A model generated the notes under the pieces. It made no database searches. It was given only the letters and a program-made list of their open reading frames with translations, and had not been told where the DNA came from. Below, piece by piece: positions 24,501-39,500 of a stretch of DNA of 64,000 nt (positions within the stretch are counted from its first letter, which is position 1; each line of letters starts with the position of its first letter). Where the stretch lies: assembly GCF_021869535.1 (NCBI RefSeq), contig NW_026262701.1, positions 1,007,501 through 1,071,500 on the forward strand. Reading direction: 5' to 3'. The position numbers and the translations under genes were made by a program. The stretch comes from Mytilus californianus. Its lineage: Eukaryota; Mollusca; Bivalvia; Mytilida; Mytilidae.

Positions 24501-27500
24501 GAAAAAAACAAAACACCGCACTTCGGTGTAGCTATCAAGAAGATAGCATCATAATCCCACCATCGCACTTCGACATGATCAAAAACCCACTTCAGCGTTA
24601 AACCATCGCACATCAGCATGACCATCGCGGTTCAGAGTCCCATCACGGTTCAGAGTCCTACATATGTATGGAAGAAAAGTACATGTTCAATTGACGCATC
24701 AACCTAGCAACATACGTAAATCCCCTCCCTTCCCCCCCTCCCCCTCCCCCAAAAAAGTTAAAAAATAAAGAAATAGAAATGTAGAGGTGAACATATGGTT
24801 TATAATGATAGAGGTCTATACCACAAGTTGCTGTTTAGATTTATTTTTGTACTCATATTGTATACCGTAATTGTTGCTAGAAAACAAATACTCACTGACA
24901 GTGGATATATGATTTAACCGTGAACAGAAACAAAGCAATAGTCTAACAAGGAAGAGAGCATACAATTCAAAACTTTATATTTCAAGGAAACATAACACTA
25001 GTACCCTGAAATATTATTTATTTAAACAAATAATTAAGTATTGATCTACAGCTATATATAGTCTGTATATTTTGTTAACATTTAAACAATGCTTGTTTAA
25101 ATTAGGTATTTGCTCAAAACACATGAAATTTGATATGTCTGGCTTCATGTAATAATTTGATGAATTTGTCAATTTTTTTTTCAACTACAAACAGAAGATT
25201 TACAGAAATGATCCCAATATTGTGGGGTGTATTGTGGGATAGCTACCATCTTTATCTATTTATGATATACAAATGATGACTCCCTGGAGCTCTTTATAAT
25301 GATATACAAATGATGACTCTCTGGAGCTCTTTATAATGATATACCTTATTTAATTGATAACATTATGGCATAGCAAACTCTCCTTGGTGGTATCATGGGA
25401 GCTTGCTCCCCTAGAGTGTCCTGGGAGGTCATGGGTTGTAAAAACCTATATGGTTCCACTGGTGATCATATGTTTACATAGGTCTTAAAAATAATATTCT
25501 CAGAAACAACACAAGCCAATTTGTTAAAAGTAAATCTGAATAGTCACAAAGGTATCTATAGTTTATCTCATAATGTTAGACCTTACATTGTAGATTATTG
25601 TTTTTTTTATATTTCCGGTCAGGGAACAAGGGTCTGTGGGTACCAGATGTACAGGCTCCTCATGTCTGTCTTTAGTTATGATTCAACCATTTACAAGACT
25701 TTTTAAGTAATTTGCTATAGGAGGTGGCATGTTCATCTATGGTACATGTATACTTAACCAAAATATGATAATTTATATTGGCAATTGGGTTATGTATATA
25801 TATAATTGGCATGTTATTAGAATATTGCTATTTGATACCGTGAAAATTAAAAATTATAATTGAATGAAATTATATCATATGCAAAACAGGCTATTATTTG
25901 AACTTGGAATTATTTTGAATTATGGAATTTGCATTATTTCTTGTGCTTGAAATTTTTAATGAATTCCATGTTTATTCTGTATTATAATGTTCTGTGCTGA
26001 GCACAACACTTTCTATTACAAAGGTGATAGCACATTTTCAATAGAATGTACTGTGCCGCGCACAACACTATCTATACAAAATACATTGTGTGGAAAGTGT
26101 TATGCACCGCTCAAAACATAATAATACTTAATAAACATCGAATTTATCAAAAATTTCAAACACATGAAATTATGCAAATTCCATAATTAAAAATAATTCC
26201 AAGTTCAAATAATAGCCTGTTGCAATCATTATGAAATTTATCATTCCTCATGAAAATTTCACCAGAGGGCAATTAAAATAATTAGGAATAAATTATAACA
26301 TAGGACTTTTTTTGTAGGAACAGACCCTCTATAAAGAGCTGAATGTGACTCTTTATTTAAACTTTAATAAAGTTTCAAAAAGATTTTCATTTGTTTGAAA
26401 TTTTAAATGACTTTTGAGTGTTTACTTTAATGCTTTAGGGCTTTCTCATGTCTTCATTTATTATAGTATAAGTAATTTTGTGTAATTTGTGTCAATATAA
26501 TCCACATAAGATGTTTACTTAATGTTTAAACAGGCCATATTATTAAACAGACTCTATTGATTACAGACTTTTGAACATGGCATGATGCTGTATATATTTA
26601 TTGAAGACTTTTAAGCATTGTTGTGTCAGGTTAAACATGTAGTAAAGTGATATAAAACTTTCACTCAGATAATCATTTTATTTTGAAATTTCTACAATTA
26701 CATGTAAACACCTAATAAAGTTTTCACCTAGAGTTGAGGTGAGATAAGTTATACATGAACATATGCCTTTATATCATGCATTAGAAAATGGATTAATTGC
26801 TTGATCATTTTAGTTCAAGGAAAAAAGTCTTAATAAAAACACATTTTAATGCTATGATGTTGAGAAGAATAAGATGCAACATTGCCATGTCCACAAACAA
26901 TATAATGTTGCTAGATTCTCCTCCATCTGTACAGTAATTATCATAGGAGCTGAGTTCTAGTAACCAATACTATTTATGTTTCTTGATGGTTTAAACTAAA
27001 TGCTTTAAAACTTTTCATGTGATATATACTTGCTCTTCTTGTGCATACTCACCCCCACTCAGTATAATATACTAGCACACATCGACATACGCTCAAACTT
27101 TTTCACAAAACGCATAGTTTAGCTATCAAATAATGTCTCGGTTATCCGACTCTTAATAATACCATACATAATTCTTTGAAATCAGGTCTTTTAACCAGTC
27201 ATACAGTTTGGTCCATCTATCTCGACATGGATGTCTGAAATAAAAGCCCTATTCATTTGCTTTTGTTTTTTTATGCACCTGTAGTGATTTTGTCTCGTGA
27301 ATTGATAAAACATATCTTTTCTTTTTGATTCTCCTCAATAAGATTGATATATTGAGAAATAAATGAAATAATTGTAGCTATTTGCTGAAGTTTGAAGTGC
27401 ACTATGACAGAGAAATACAAAAATCAATGTTATAAATTACAAGTTATCAACCACTGACAAAAGTTGTTTTGGTTAGTTGTGATGTCTGTTTCTATTTGTA

Positions 27501-30500
27501 ATCTAACACTGTTTGCTTCACTAAATCTTAGATAAGGCAAAGGCAATGATATATTAGGTTAACATTAAAAATCACTTTTTTTTTTAATTTAGAAAGCAAA
27601 AAAGTAGCTTAAACTTTGATTATTATGAAAACATCCCCCAGTCTTAACTAATTGCTTATCTGTAAGGCCAAAGCAATATATATATCAAGTTGCATTACAA
27701 CATGGACACATTTTAATTCACTCTCTAAGGCCAAAGAAATATTTTGTGCTATGTTGTATTTAAAGTATTTAAGTAATCACTATGAACTATTACAAAAGTG
27801 ATCTGATATTATTATATAAATCACTAAATACTTATTCACTGTTTTAGGCCAAAGTAATAAATATGAGCCAATTGGTGAAAGTATTACAACACATATTTTC
27901 ATTCAGTGCCTTAAAGGCAATATTAGGTATTGGGTTATATTATTTCACCACTTAATAATTTTAGTTCACTGTCTAAGGACAAAGCAATATATTATATGTA
28001 ATGAAAGACTGAAGGCTGCATAACATCTAAACTACATGCTGTTAAAAATTTCAGAAATAAAAAGATTATGAAATGATAACCACATTTAAAGGTAAACAAT
28101 CAAAAACAAAAACAACAAATAACAAGTCTGCAAATCACTACACAGGTAATTAAAGATTGAACAAGAATTAATATAGTCAGAATACACAAACATGACACAC
28201 ATAAGTAGGAGACAGGTGTACATACAACACATCAGAACACACAAACATGACACACATAAGTAGGAGACAGGTGTACATACAACACATCAGAATACACAAA
28301 CATGACACACATAAGTAGGAGACAGGTGTACATACAACACATCAGAATACACAACCATGACACACATAAGTAGGAGACAGGTGTACATACAACACAAGAC
28401 AAGACATATACTTATAGACAGGTGTACATACAACACAAGACAAGACATATATACTTATAGACAGGTGTACATACAACACAAGACAAGACATATATACTTA
28501 TAGACAGGTGTACATACAACACAAGACAAGACATATATACTTATAGACAGGTGTACATACAACACAAGACAAGACATATATACTTATAGACAGGTGTACA
28601 TACAACACAAGACAAGACATATACTTTAGACAGTTTTACATACAACACAAGACAAGACACATACTTATAGACAGGTGTACATACAACACAAGACAAGACA
28701 CATACTTATGGACAGGTGTACATACAACACAAGACAAGACATATATTTATAGACAGGTGTACATACAACACAAGACAAGACATATATACTTATAGACAGG
28801 TGTACATACAACACAAGACAAGACATATATACTTATAGACAGGTGTACATACAACACAAGACAAGACATATACTTATAGACAGGTGTACATACAACCCAA
28901 GACAAGGCACATACTTATAAGACAGGTGTACATACAACACAAGACAAGACATATACTTATAGACAGGTGTACATACAACACAAGACAAGACACATACTTA
29001 TAGACAGGTGTACATACAACACAAGACAAGACATACATACTTATAGACAGGTGTACATACAACACAAGACAAGACATATATACTTATAGACAGGTGTACA
29101 TACAACACAAGACAAGACATATACTTATAGTGAAGACTAAAATCAAAAACACATCCATTTCAACTTAAAACAAAGGAGAAATTTAAGATACCAAAGTGAT
29201 ATTCAAACTCAGTAGTCCAAGACTGACGACACAGTGGCAAAAAACGAAAAAATGATCAAGAGACAAACTACAGTCTACAAATCACAACAAAAAATAAATC
29301 ACTATTAAATGCTCTGGAAAGGTATTCACATATTGCTTCCATTACACATTGGATTGTTATTGACCAGTGGTCATCTAGGGGAAATAGAAAAGGCTAGTGT
29401 ATCCTGCTTTACAAATGACTTTTGGAGAGTTGTTTCATTGGCAATTATATCTTCTTATTTTTATACGACCGCAAAAAATTTTGTGGTCGTATATAGGTAT
29501 GACGTTGGCGTCGTTGTCGACGTCGTCCGAAGACACATTGGTTTTCGCACTCTAACTTTAGTTTAAGTGAATGGTTCTCTATGAAATTTTACCATAAGGT
29601 TCAATACCACAAAAGGAAGGTTGGGATTGATTTTGGGGGTTATGGTACCAACAGTTAAGGAATTTGGGGCCAAAAAGGGGCCAAAAATAAGCATAACTTC
29701 CAGACATAACTTATGTGTTAGTGTATGGATCTCTCTGACATTGTACCACAAGTTTCCATATCACAAAGGGAATGCTGGGATTGATTTTGGGGGTAATTGC
29801 CTCCAACTATTAGGAATTGGGGGCCAAAAAAGGGGCAAAAAACAAGCATTTTTTCTTGTTTCATGACAATAAATTGTGTGTAAGTGCATGGATCTTTTTG
29901 AAATTGTACTACAAGGTTCCATATCACAAAGGGAAAGCTGGGATTGATTTTAGGGGTAATTGCCTCAAAATTTTAGGAATTAGGGACCAAAAAGGGGCAA
30001 AAAACAAGCATTTTTCTAGTTTCAGGACAATAACTTGTGTGTAAGTGTATGGTTCTTTATGAAATTGTACTACAAGGTTCCATATCATAAAGGGAAAGCT
30101 GGGTTTGAGTTTGGGGGTAATTGCCCTAAACGTTAAGGAATAAGGGGCCAAAAAGGGGCCAACAATAAGCATTTTTCTAGTTTCCAGACAATAACTTTTG
30201 TTCAAGTGTATGGATCTCTCTGAAATTGTACTACAAGGTTCCATATCACAAAGGGAAAGCTGGGATTGAGTTTGGGGGTGATGAATCATAAGGGGGTTCA
30301 AAAAATTTGGGGGGGGGGGATTTTTTTTTCCTTTTTTTTCTTTAAAATTTTCCATTTTAAACTGGTTATTTCTGATTTATATATAAAAGCAAATAATGAT
30401 GATATGGTTTGAATAGGTAAATTAAAATTTTTTAAGTTCTTAGACCACATTCATTCTGTGTCAGAAACCTATGCTGTGTCAAATATTTAATCACAATCCA

Positions 30501-33500
30501 AATTCAGAGCTGTATCAAGCTTGAATGTTGTGTCCATACTTGCCCCAACTGTTCAGGGTTCGACCTCTTCGGTCGTATCAAGCTGCGCCCAGTGGAGCAT
30601 TTTATTATATTGGTAGCTATATTCTTGGTAATAGTTCTTTAGTTAATGTTTATCACTTTATTTGACTATGTTATTCTGTTATAAATTTTAGGTCCCACGA
30701 TGGCTTTACAGAAGATTCTGATGGTATACTTGTTGATAAACCTGGTTCTAAGTATGCTAGTCAACGTCGTGTGTTTGAAGATCTGGGACAAGGAGTATTA
30801 GACAATGCTTTTGAAGGTGAGAGATAAAGATCTATATTAGCATGACCAAAAACTGAAGCTTATTATTTACACTGGGCATGAAGTATTGCTATATATTGTT
30901 CCACTGACTGATTACTTAAATTCATAGATTATACAAAGATACATAAAACAAAGCATTACTGAGGCTGCTTTAGTTGACCAACTATTGAAAAAGTTTATCA
31001 GCTTCTTTTCATATATGTGGGGGACATTTTCATAATACATCATAGATTTGTAATTTGTCTCTGTGTGTATGTGTTATTCTCTATAACATTTTTTTATATT
31101 CTGTAGTTGAATATAGATTATAAGATATATTTTTGCACCTCATGTTTGCGGTATACCATCTTTTCCACAAGTTTATTGTTTTTCTGTTTGGTATTAAATT
31201 GATAATTAGATCCATTTTGTTACATCTTGTGATACGTTTATTTGGCAATTGCCATGGCAGTCAGCAGGGTTTAAGAACATCAGTTGCTCGACCTGTTGGT
31301 CAAATGTGTTTTGTTGAAATATACTTTTTCACTTTTTGGTCTTTTGGAAAATGTTGTTTGTGCTGTATTTAGACTCCTCTACCAAGAAATTTGTTTTGCA
31401 TGCACACGTATAAAAATTGTGGTTTTTATACAACGCAATCATAGGTTTTCAATTTAGACTTGTTTATAAGATATATATATATTTTCTATTTTGATAATTT
31501 TAGACTTGGGATAATTCAGAGTCTAACATAACTTATAACTCTTATCTGCAAACTTTTCTACTCAATTTTACTCCACACTTTTATTGTCATCATAAGGAAG
31601 ATTAATTTTAAAGTGCTTTGATACAATGTGTCTATAGTGGTTTCATATTTTCCAACTTTTCTACTCCTGATGATATTTCCTTCAGGTTTACTCCCCGCCT
31701 TGCTTTATTGTCATTGTAAGGTAGTGATTTACTGTTATATGGAAATGTTTAATAGTATTTTGATTCAAAAGAATTATATCTTCCTTAGTAATACTAATAA
31801 ACATTGTTAATTATTAATTTATTCTCATTTATTGGTGTGAAAAACCAATCAATATTCATATCCTTCATAAAAATCTATAACTGCGACCTCAGCTGATATT
31901 ACAGCGTCACAGGTTTTTCACGTTTAAATATTGGCTTTAAATAGTCCTGGAATTCATTTCTCATTGATTTTATTATATTGAAATATATTTTTGTTGTCTG
32001 AAACAGCATTGATTTTTAAACTGAACAGCTTAGTTAGACAATAGAAAGTTTGTAAGAGAAAGCTCTTTCAATATCTTTTCAAGCCAAGTTGTATATTGTT
32101 GTTGTTACGATGGCAGTTTTATCTCACTTGAAATGTTAGTAGTATTGAATATCAAATTTGAAACTTTTAATGATACAAAACAAAGAAATTCTGTTATCAA
32201 TCAAATCTGTTCACATTTCTTTATTTTATTTAGAAATAGTATAGATGCTATAGGTAGCAAATTAGACCGGGATCTGTAATGTTACTTCTGTTTCATAAAC
32301 TAAATAAGTTTATATAAGGACTGTTTTTAACTACACAACAATAAAATACAAGATATGTATACAAGCAAGATGTTTTTACCTTTTTGATTTAGTTTACATG
32401 AATGTTCTGAGCTTCAGTGAGGAGCTTCATATATATCAATGCCATTGTTGTAGAAGCTCATTACTTGAGTACTAGATATTACTGACTGATTACATTTAGT
32501 GGGATATTTCCTTTGGATGTTAGCAATTGACATGTGGACAGTTATTTAAAAATAGAATGTCTGCTGTTGGCATTTGCTTTTGTTATTAAATGTCTATGGT
32601 TGTTATATTGACAGGTGTTTGTAATTGAATGTCTGATGTTTACATGTAGACAGGTGTTTGTAATTGAATGTCTGTTGTTTACATGTAGACAGGTGTTTGT
32701 AATTGAATGTCTGTTGTTTACATGTAGACAGGTGTTTGTAATTGAATATCTGTTGTTTACATGTAGACAGGTGTTTGTGATTGAATGTCTGCCGTTTACA
32801 TGTAGACAGGTGTTTGTGATTGAATGTCTGTTGTTTACATGTAGACAGGTGTTTGTGATTGAATGTCTGCCGTTTACATGTAGACAGGTGTTTGTAATTG
32901 AATGTCTGTTGTTTACATGTAGACAGATGTTTGTGATTAAATGTCTGTTGTTTACATGTAGACAGGTGTTTGTGATTGAATGTCTGCCGTTTACATGTAG
33001 ACAGGTGTTTGTGATTGAATGTCTGTTGTTTACATGTAGACAGGTGTTTATAATTGAATGTCTGTTGTTTACATGTAGACAGGTGTTTGTAATTGAATGT
33101 CTGTTGTTTACATGTAGACAGATGTTTGTGATTGAATGTCTGTTGTTTACATGTAGACAGGTGTTTGTGATTGAATGTCTGCCATTTACATGTAGACAGG
33201 TGTTTGTGATTGAATGTCTGCCTTTTACATGTAGACAGGTGTTTGTGATTGAATGTCTGTTGTTTACATGTAGACAGGTGTTTGTGATTGAATGTCTGCT
33301 GTTTACATGTAGACAGGTGTTTGTGATTGAATGTCTGTTGTTTACATGTAGACAGGTGTTTGTGATTGAATGTCTGCTGTTTACATGTAGACAGGTGTTT
33401 GTGATTGAATATCTGCTGTTTACCAGTAGACAGGTGTTTGTGATTGAATATCTGCTGTTTACAAGTAGACAGTTGTTTTGATTGAATATCTGCTGTTTAC

Positions 33501-36500
33501 ATGTCAGCTGTTGACATGTCAGCTGTTGACATGTTGACAGTTGTTTGTGATTGAATTTCGGCTGTTGACCCGTTGACAGTTGTTTGTGATTGAATGTCTG
33601 TTGTTGACATGTTGATAGTTACATTGTAATTGCATTTCTTCTGTTGACATGTTGACCGTTGTTTCTGATTGAATATTTGCTGATGACACATTGACAGTTG
33701 TTTGTTATTGAATATTTGCTTTTGGCATGTTGACAGTTGTTTGTGATTGAAAATCTGATGTTGACATATTGACATTTGTTTGTGATTGAAAAACTGCTGG
33801 TGAAAGATTGACAGTTGTTTGTAATTGAATATCTGCTATTGACAAGTTGACAGTTGTCTATGATTGAATATTTGCTGTTGACATGTTGACAATTGTTTAT
33901 GATTGAATATTTGCTGTTGACATGTTGACAGTTATTAATGATTGAATATTTGCTGTTGACATGTTGACTGTTGTTTGTGATTGAATGTGAGCTGTTGACA
34001 GTTGTTTGTGATTAAATGGTGGTTGTTGACAGTTGTTTGGGATTGAATATCTGCTGTTGACAGTTGTTTGGGATTGAATATTTGCTGTTGACACGTTGAC
34101 AGTTGTTTGTGATTGAAAATCTGCTGTTGAAACATTGACAGTTGTTTGGAATTGAATGTCTGCTGTTGCCATGTTTACAGTTTTTTGTTATTGAATGTTT
34201 GCTGTTGACTGATGTTTATAATTGAATATCTGCTGTTGACACATTGACAGTTGTTTATGATTGAATATCTGCTGTTGACATGTTGGCAATCGTTTATGAT
34301 TGAATATTTACTGATGACGTGTTGACTGTTGTTTGTGATTGAATGTAGGCTGTTAATTAACAGTTGTTAGTGATTGAGTGTTGGTTGTTGACCATCTACA
34401 TCGTCTGATCTACTAAGTACCAAAAGTGACTTATTCCTGAATATGACTGTTTTTGGGAGTGTGAATTTGCATTGCTATTAGACGTGTCTTGTTATTTATA
34501 CATCCAACATGGTTAGAAAATACAAATAATTGCACCATTAATCAAAATTCTATATTTATATTCTTGTAATGGTTAGAAAATACATAAAATAACACCATTA
34601 TAAACTTAATCCCAATTTTATATTTTATTTTAAGAAATTTACCTGTGACGTCATTTTTTGTGGCATTGATACATCATGACACACAGTTCATAATTCTATT
34701 GTGCTGTACTTGTGTACTGTCGTAAATTAATTTGAGGTGTTTGTTGTTATTCTGTGGTTTACATGTTGTAATGTACTATTATATTATTTATTTATGTATT
34801 TCTCTGTTCTTGTGTTTATTTGTACTGTATTCCTGTCATGTAATGTTTTCATTTTAGCGGTATTTTTAACATTGCCATATAAGCAGGAGATTTGGCTAGC
34901 ATTAAAACCACTTCAACCCACCATTTTTTCTTAAAATGTCCTGTACCAAGTCAGGAATATGGCAGTTGTTATCAAATAGTCTGTTTCTATGTATGTTGGC
35001 ATTTGTTTTTGTAGCAGTTCAGTGTTTCTGTTGTTCCATTGTTTTTCTCTTATAGTTGATGTGTTTTCCTCGGTTTTTGTTTGTGACCCCGATTTTTTTC
35101 AGTTAAATCCATTTATGACTATTGAACAGCGGTATACTTGTATTGCCTTTATTGTTGACAGTTGTTTGTAATTGAATATCTGCTGTTTACATGTTTACAG
35201 GTGTTTGTGATTGAATGTCAGCTGTTGAAAGTTTAATGACTATAAACCCTGGAGCACTGGAGTTTTTTCTACATTGTGTTGTCTGTCTTTATCATACTGT
35301 TTTGATATTTTATTCCTTTTATCTAAACCTTAGAAATAGATTCCTGTTTTGATTGCCACAATTGATATATTATATTATCTGTCTTTGTTTTTCTATGTTG
35401 TGTTTTGTATACTGTTTTTCGTCTTTTGATCTATTTCTTTTTTAGCCATGCCGTTGTCAGTTTTTTTTTTTGGACTTATGAGTTTGAATGTCCCTTTGGT
35501 ATCTTTTGCCTCTCTTTTATAAATATGTAATATCAGATTTTGTAATATTATATATTATCAAATTTAGATAATCTACTTTTATGATTCATGTGATTGTTTT
35601 TTGGAAATAGATATGCTAAGTGGGTGTTTTCAAAATATAAATAAAATAGGGTAACAGTATTATATTGTACATTTTTACTTATAAAATGTTTAATATCTAC
35701 ATGACTATCATTATATCAACGTTATGGCATGGATCTTTTTAGGTTGCCTAGTCCCAATCCACAGTTTGTCATTTTTATCAATACTTAGACTGAAAGGATA
35801 TTGTATACCTAAATCTCTGACTTCTTTACATACAATAACCTCCCCAGTAGGACTTAATACATGTAGGACATAATTGTACCTATCAATAACTATAACCATA
35901 TTTGTAGAGGTTACTGCTATATCTTCAGGATAAAACTCATCAAATGTTCCATTATAAGTCCATTGGAGTTGTCCCCCTTTATCTATCACCACCACCCTCC
36001 CTTTTCCATGCCAAATATGGTCTGAATAATCTACAACAAATATAAAATTATTTTTAGTACAGAGTTTGGCTGGCCATATGAACAGTCTCTGATTGTCTAT
36101 ATCATGCTCATAAGTATGTAGTATGATACCTTTCTGATTTATCTGTACAACTCTTCTGACACTGCCTACCTTAGGTATTGATACAACTCTTGATTCACTA
36201 AATCCTACAAATATTTCATTTTGATTATTCACATGAACACCTAATGTACACAAAGGGGCAAACGACTTAAATGTCTTTATTTTGCCATCTTTGGTATAAA
36301 GTTTTAAATTCTGTTGTTTTAATGATATCAGTAAATCTCCATTGTCCATCATTGCCATGTCATACACATACAGTCTTACTTCTCTTTCACTCTTCATTCT
36401 GTCAGTCTGTAATGATACTTTCTGTAAGACCATACTTAAATCACTTCCTATGAAAGCTGAATTATCATCACACTTGATAAATTTACTAATAGTACAATTC

Positions 36501-39500
36501 ACATTTTGATAAGTTTGAAGAAGTTGAAAATCTGGAACATTATAAAACATTCCAAAAAGAACACTAGTTGGAAGTTTTCCTGGAACGAATTTTCTTTCTT
36601 TTAGTTCCATGTGTCTAACAGTTTTATCTGGCATTGGTTTGTCTAGAGTAAAACTGGTTACCAAAATACCACCAGCAAATGGGGAGCGCATTGTTTGGTC
36701 CAGCTGAATTTTCCTCTTCTCCAGTTCATCTTTTCTTTGTCTTACAGAGTGTATTTCTTTTGTTATGAGGTCCTCAGTTGGTTTCCATTGTTTATCTAGG
36801 TCTGATAAAAGTCCATCAGCATATTTTACAATGTTATCTTTAAATTCTGTAATTTTATCTTTATTCCCTGTATATTGTATAGTTCCTTCAGACAGCAATT
36901 TTTGCAAATTCTCTTCTTTCTCCTTGAAATGAGGAATATCTGATTCAATCATGTCTTTCATGTCTTGTATGATTTTCAGTTTCTTGTCATAAATATGATC
37001 CAGTTTACAATAGATATGCTCTTGATGACCTTCAATCAAGCAATCAGAACACACTGGCCTATCACAGTCCTTACAATACAATACACACTTCTGGTCCCTG
37101 TGTGTTGAACAAGGTAGTTTGTTTAAGTAAGATTCATGGGTGGTTTCTACAGCATCTTCACTGCCACAGTCTTCCAGATTAGTAACATAATGTTCATTTG
37201 ATAGTGCTATTTTTGAATGAATTTGTTGATTACACAGTTGACACAAAAGCAATTCACAGGTGCTACACTTCCATTTAATAGAAGATTCATCACAAAATTG
37301 ACATAACTTAGAAGAGCTGGGGCAGGCCATGTTTGATTCAAATGTTAATTTGATACATTTTTGTCAATATTATATATTTGATTAATAATCTTATGATATA
37401 GATGAAGATAGATAAAGGCCATGCTAGTTTGAAGTATTTTGTTTTTTGACTATTTCAGATTTGTATCATTTGTACAAATTCTTGTAATGCGAGATGAGTT
37501 GTCAAAAATTCTATCTCAAACTTCTAAACACATTTGACATTAAGCCTCTAATAAAATGGCAACATTTCTCTCATTAAACCCCAGAAAAACATAGTACAAA
37601 TCTCTTCCATTCTGTGAAAATTTTATTTGTTAGTATGAGAAAGAGATTCCAAACAAATTAGTATATGATTATAATTTGATTTCAAAGAAATATTTTCAAA
37701 AATTTCATTGTAACACCTGTTAATTTGCCTTTCCACATTTTAAAACTTAATATTTACATTGATATGGCCTAATCAGACTAGTATTAAGTTGTGCAGTGTG
37801 AAATGCTATTTAACTCATATGAAAGTCCAAAGATAGTATTTATTTATATACATGTATATGAAACCTACTGTATTTCCCTACCAGTAATTTTTTGTCAGTT
37901 GATGATGTCATATCTTGTTAAATGATTTTTTCTACCCATTTTCACTTAAGAACTACAGTTGTCCATTCCTGATCAAGAAAAAGCATGAAATTTATCAAGT
38001 GTTATTTTCATTTTTGTAATGGACCCTCATCCAAACATCGAGGATGTGATGGATGTGGGTCATTATTTAAATTAGCCATGAGGTTTTTTGGATTTAATGT
38101 GAACATTTGTCAACAAATTATCAATGTGTCTTTGCTCAGCATTTAAAGAAAATTTTGATGCACGGGTGATTGCTAAGGTGGTAGATAAGCCAATACATAT
38201 ATCTCCCCATCCTTTTTAAAAAGAAATTTAATGTAGTAAATGATTTGTGGGTACAGATGTTGGTGGGTTATGGAAGGGAAATTAAATCCTTTTAAGCCTT
38301 ACAGCTTATTCAAATAATGTCCCATTACCCATCACATCATTGAAGTTTGGATGAGGGACCATAATGTTTAATGTGAATATTTAAAGGACAAACAATGGAC
38401 TAGAAATAAAAGAATAGTTCAAAATAAATATTTATCAAAGAAAAAGACTCACAAAGCTTTATAAGATGTGTATATTCTTATATCTATTGATATCAAAGTT
38501 GATTCCCACACTTTTTTTAATGCTATTATTCTAATTCTTTCCTTAGTCAAGTAAGAGGACTGATACAATACAGTATGATTGACAACTGTCATTATTTACA
38601 TACAGTTATACTCAAAGGTGGGAATATTAATTGGAATCGCCTCCACTTTAAAGCCAATCTTAATTGACCATAGTAGATATCTCTTGTATAACTTAATTGA
38701 ATAGGCACTTTATTTTACAGCTCAATTTATACCTTGATACAAAATTAATTGTTAATTATTGACTCTTTAGGTTGCACTTCTGTAAAAATATACAATGCAA
38801 AAATTATTCCAAAATTTTTCCTATCTAATTAAATGGTCATTTGATAAATCTGGTTACAAATTATTTGCTGCAACTCATATAGACTTTTTCTCTAATGAGA
38901 AATGTAAATATGCTAGAAACTTACTGGAGTGGTGATGAGATGATTAAAGCATTTAATTTTCTCCTTGACAACAGATATGTACGTTTCAGCAATAATGTTT
39001 ATCGACAGATTGTAGGTATTCCTATGGGCACCAATATTCCCCTTTAATAGTAGACTTGTTCCTTTACTGTTATGAATCACAGTTTATGGCAAAACTAAGT
39101 AAAGAACCATCTAAATTCCATTTAATTGATAAATTCAACAACACTTACTGTTATTTTGATGATATTTTTCGTTAGAGAATAAAAAATTCTCTTACTATAC
39201 TACTGAAATTTGCCCAAAGGAACTGACTTAAAATAAATCTAATATCAACAGCAATAACTGTCCTTTCCTAGATTTACATATTTCAGTATTACACCAAAAA
39301 CTGTACACAAAACGTAACGACAAAAGGGATGATTTTACTTTCCCTATTGTTAATTTTCCCTTCTTGGACAGTGATGTTCTTTTGTTCTTACGGTGTTTAT
39401 ATATCCGAACTCGTTCGCTATGCTGGTGTCTGTAGTGGTGTTTTGGATTTTAATGAGTGTAATCTATGTAATACTAGTAAATTATTAAGTTAGGGAATTC

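Noticed and set aside
24700-24760. Pyrimidine tract (ccctccc...) as a promoter or splice signal
   Set aside because: No exon or start follows; it is low-complexity sequence.
28178-29131. CRISPR-like regular array
   Set aside because: Repeat and 'spacer' are both conserved from unit to unit and the genome is eukaryotic, so it is a minisatellite.
29621-30355. Several frames of 60-143 codons in family Q
   Set aside because: Products of the repeated units and poly-G tracts, with no conserved protein.
32615-33481. 288-codon open frame in the 39-bp array
   Set aside because: The frame is open only because the repeat period is divisible by three; no splice sites, no composition change and no homologue support a gene.
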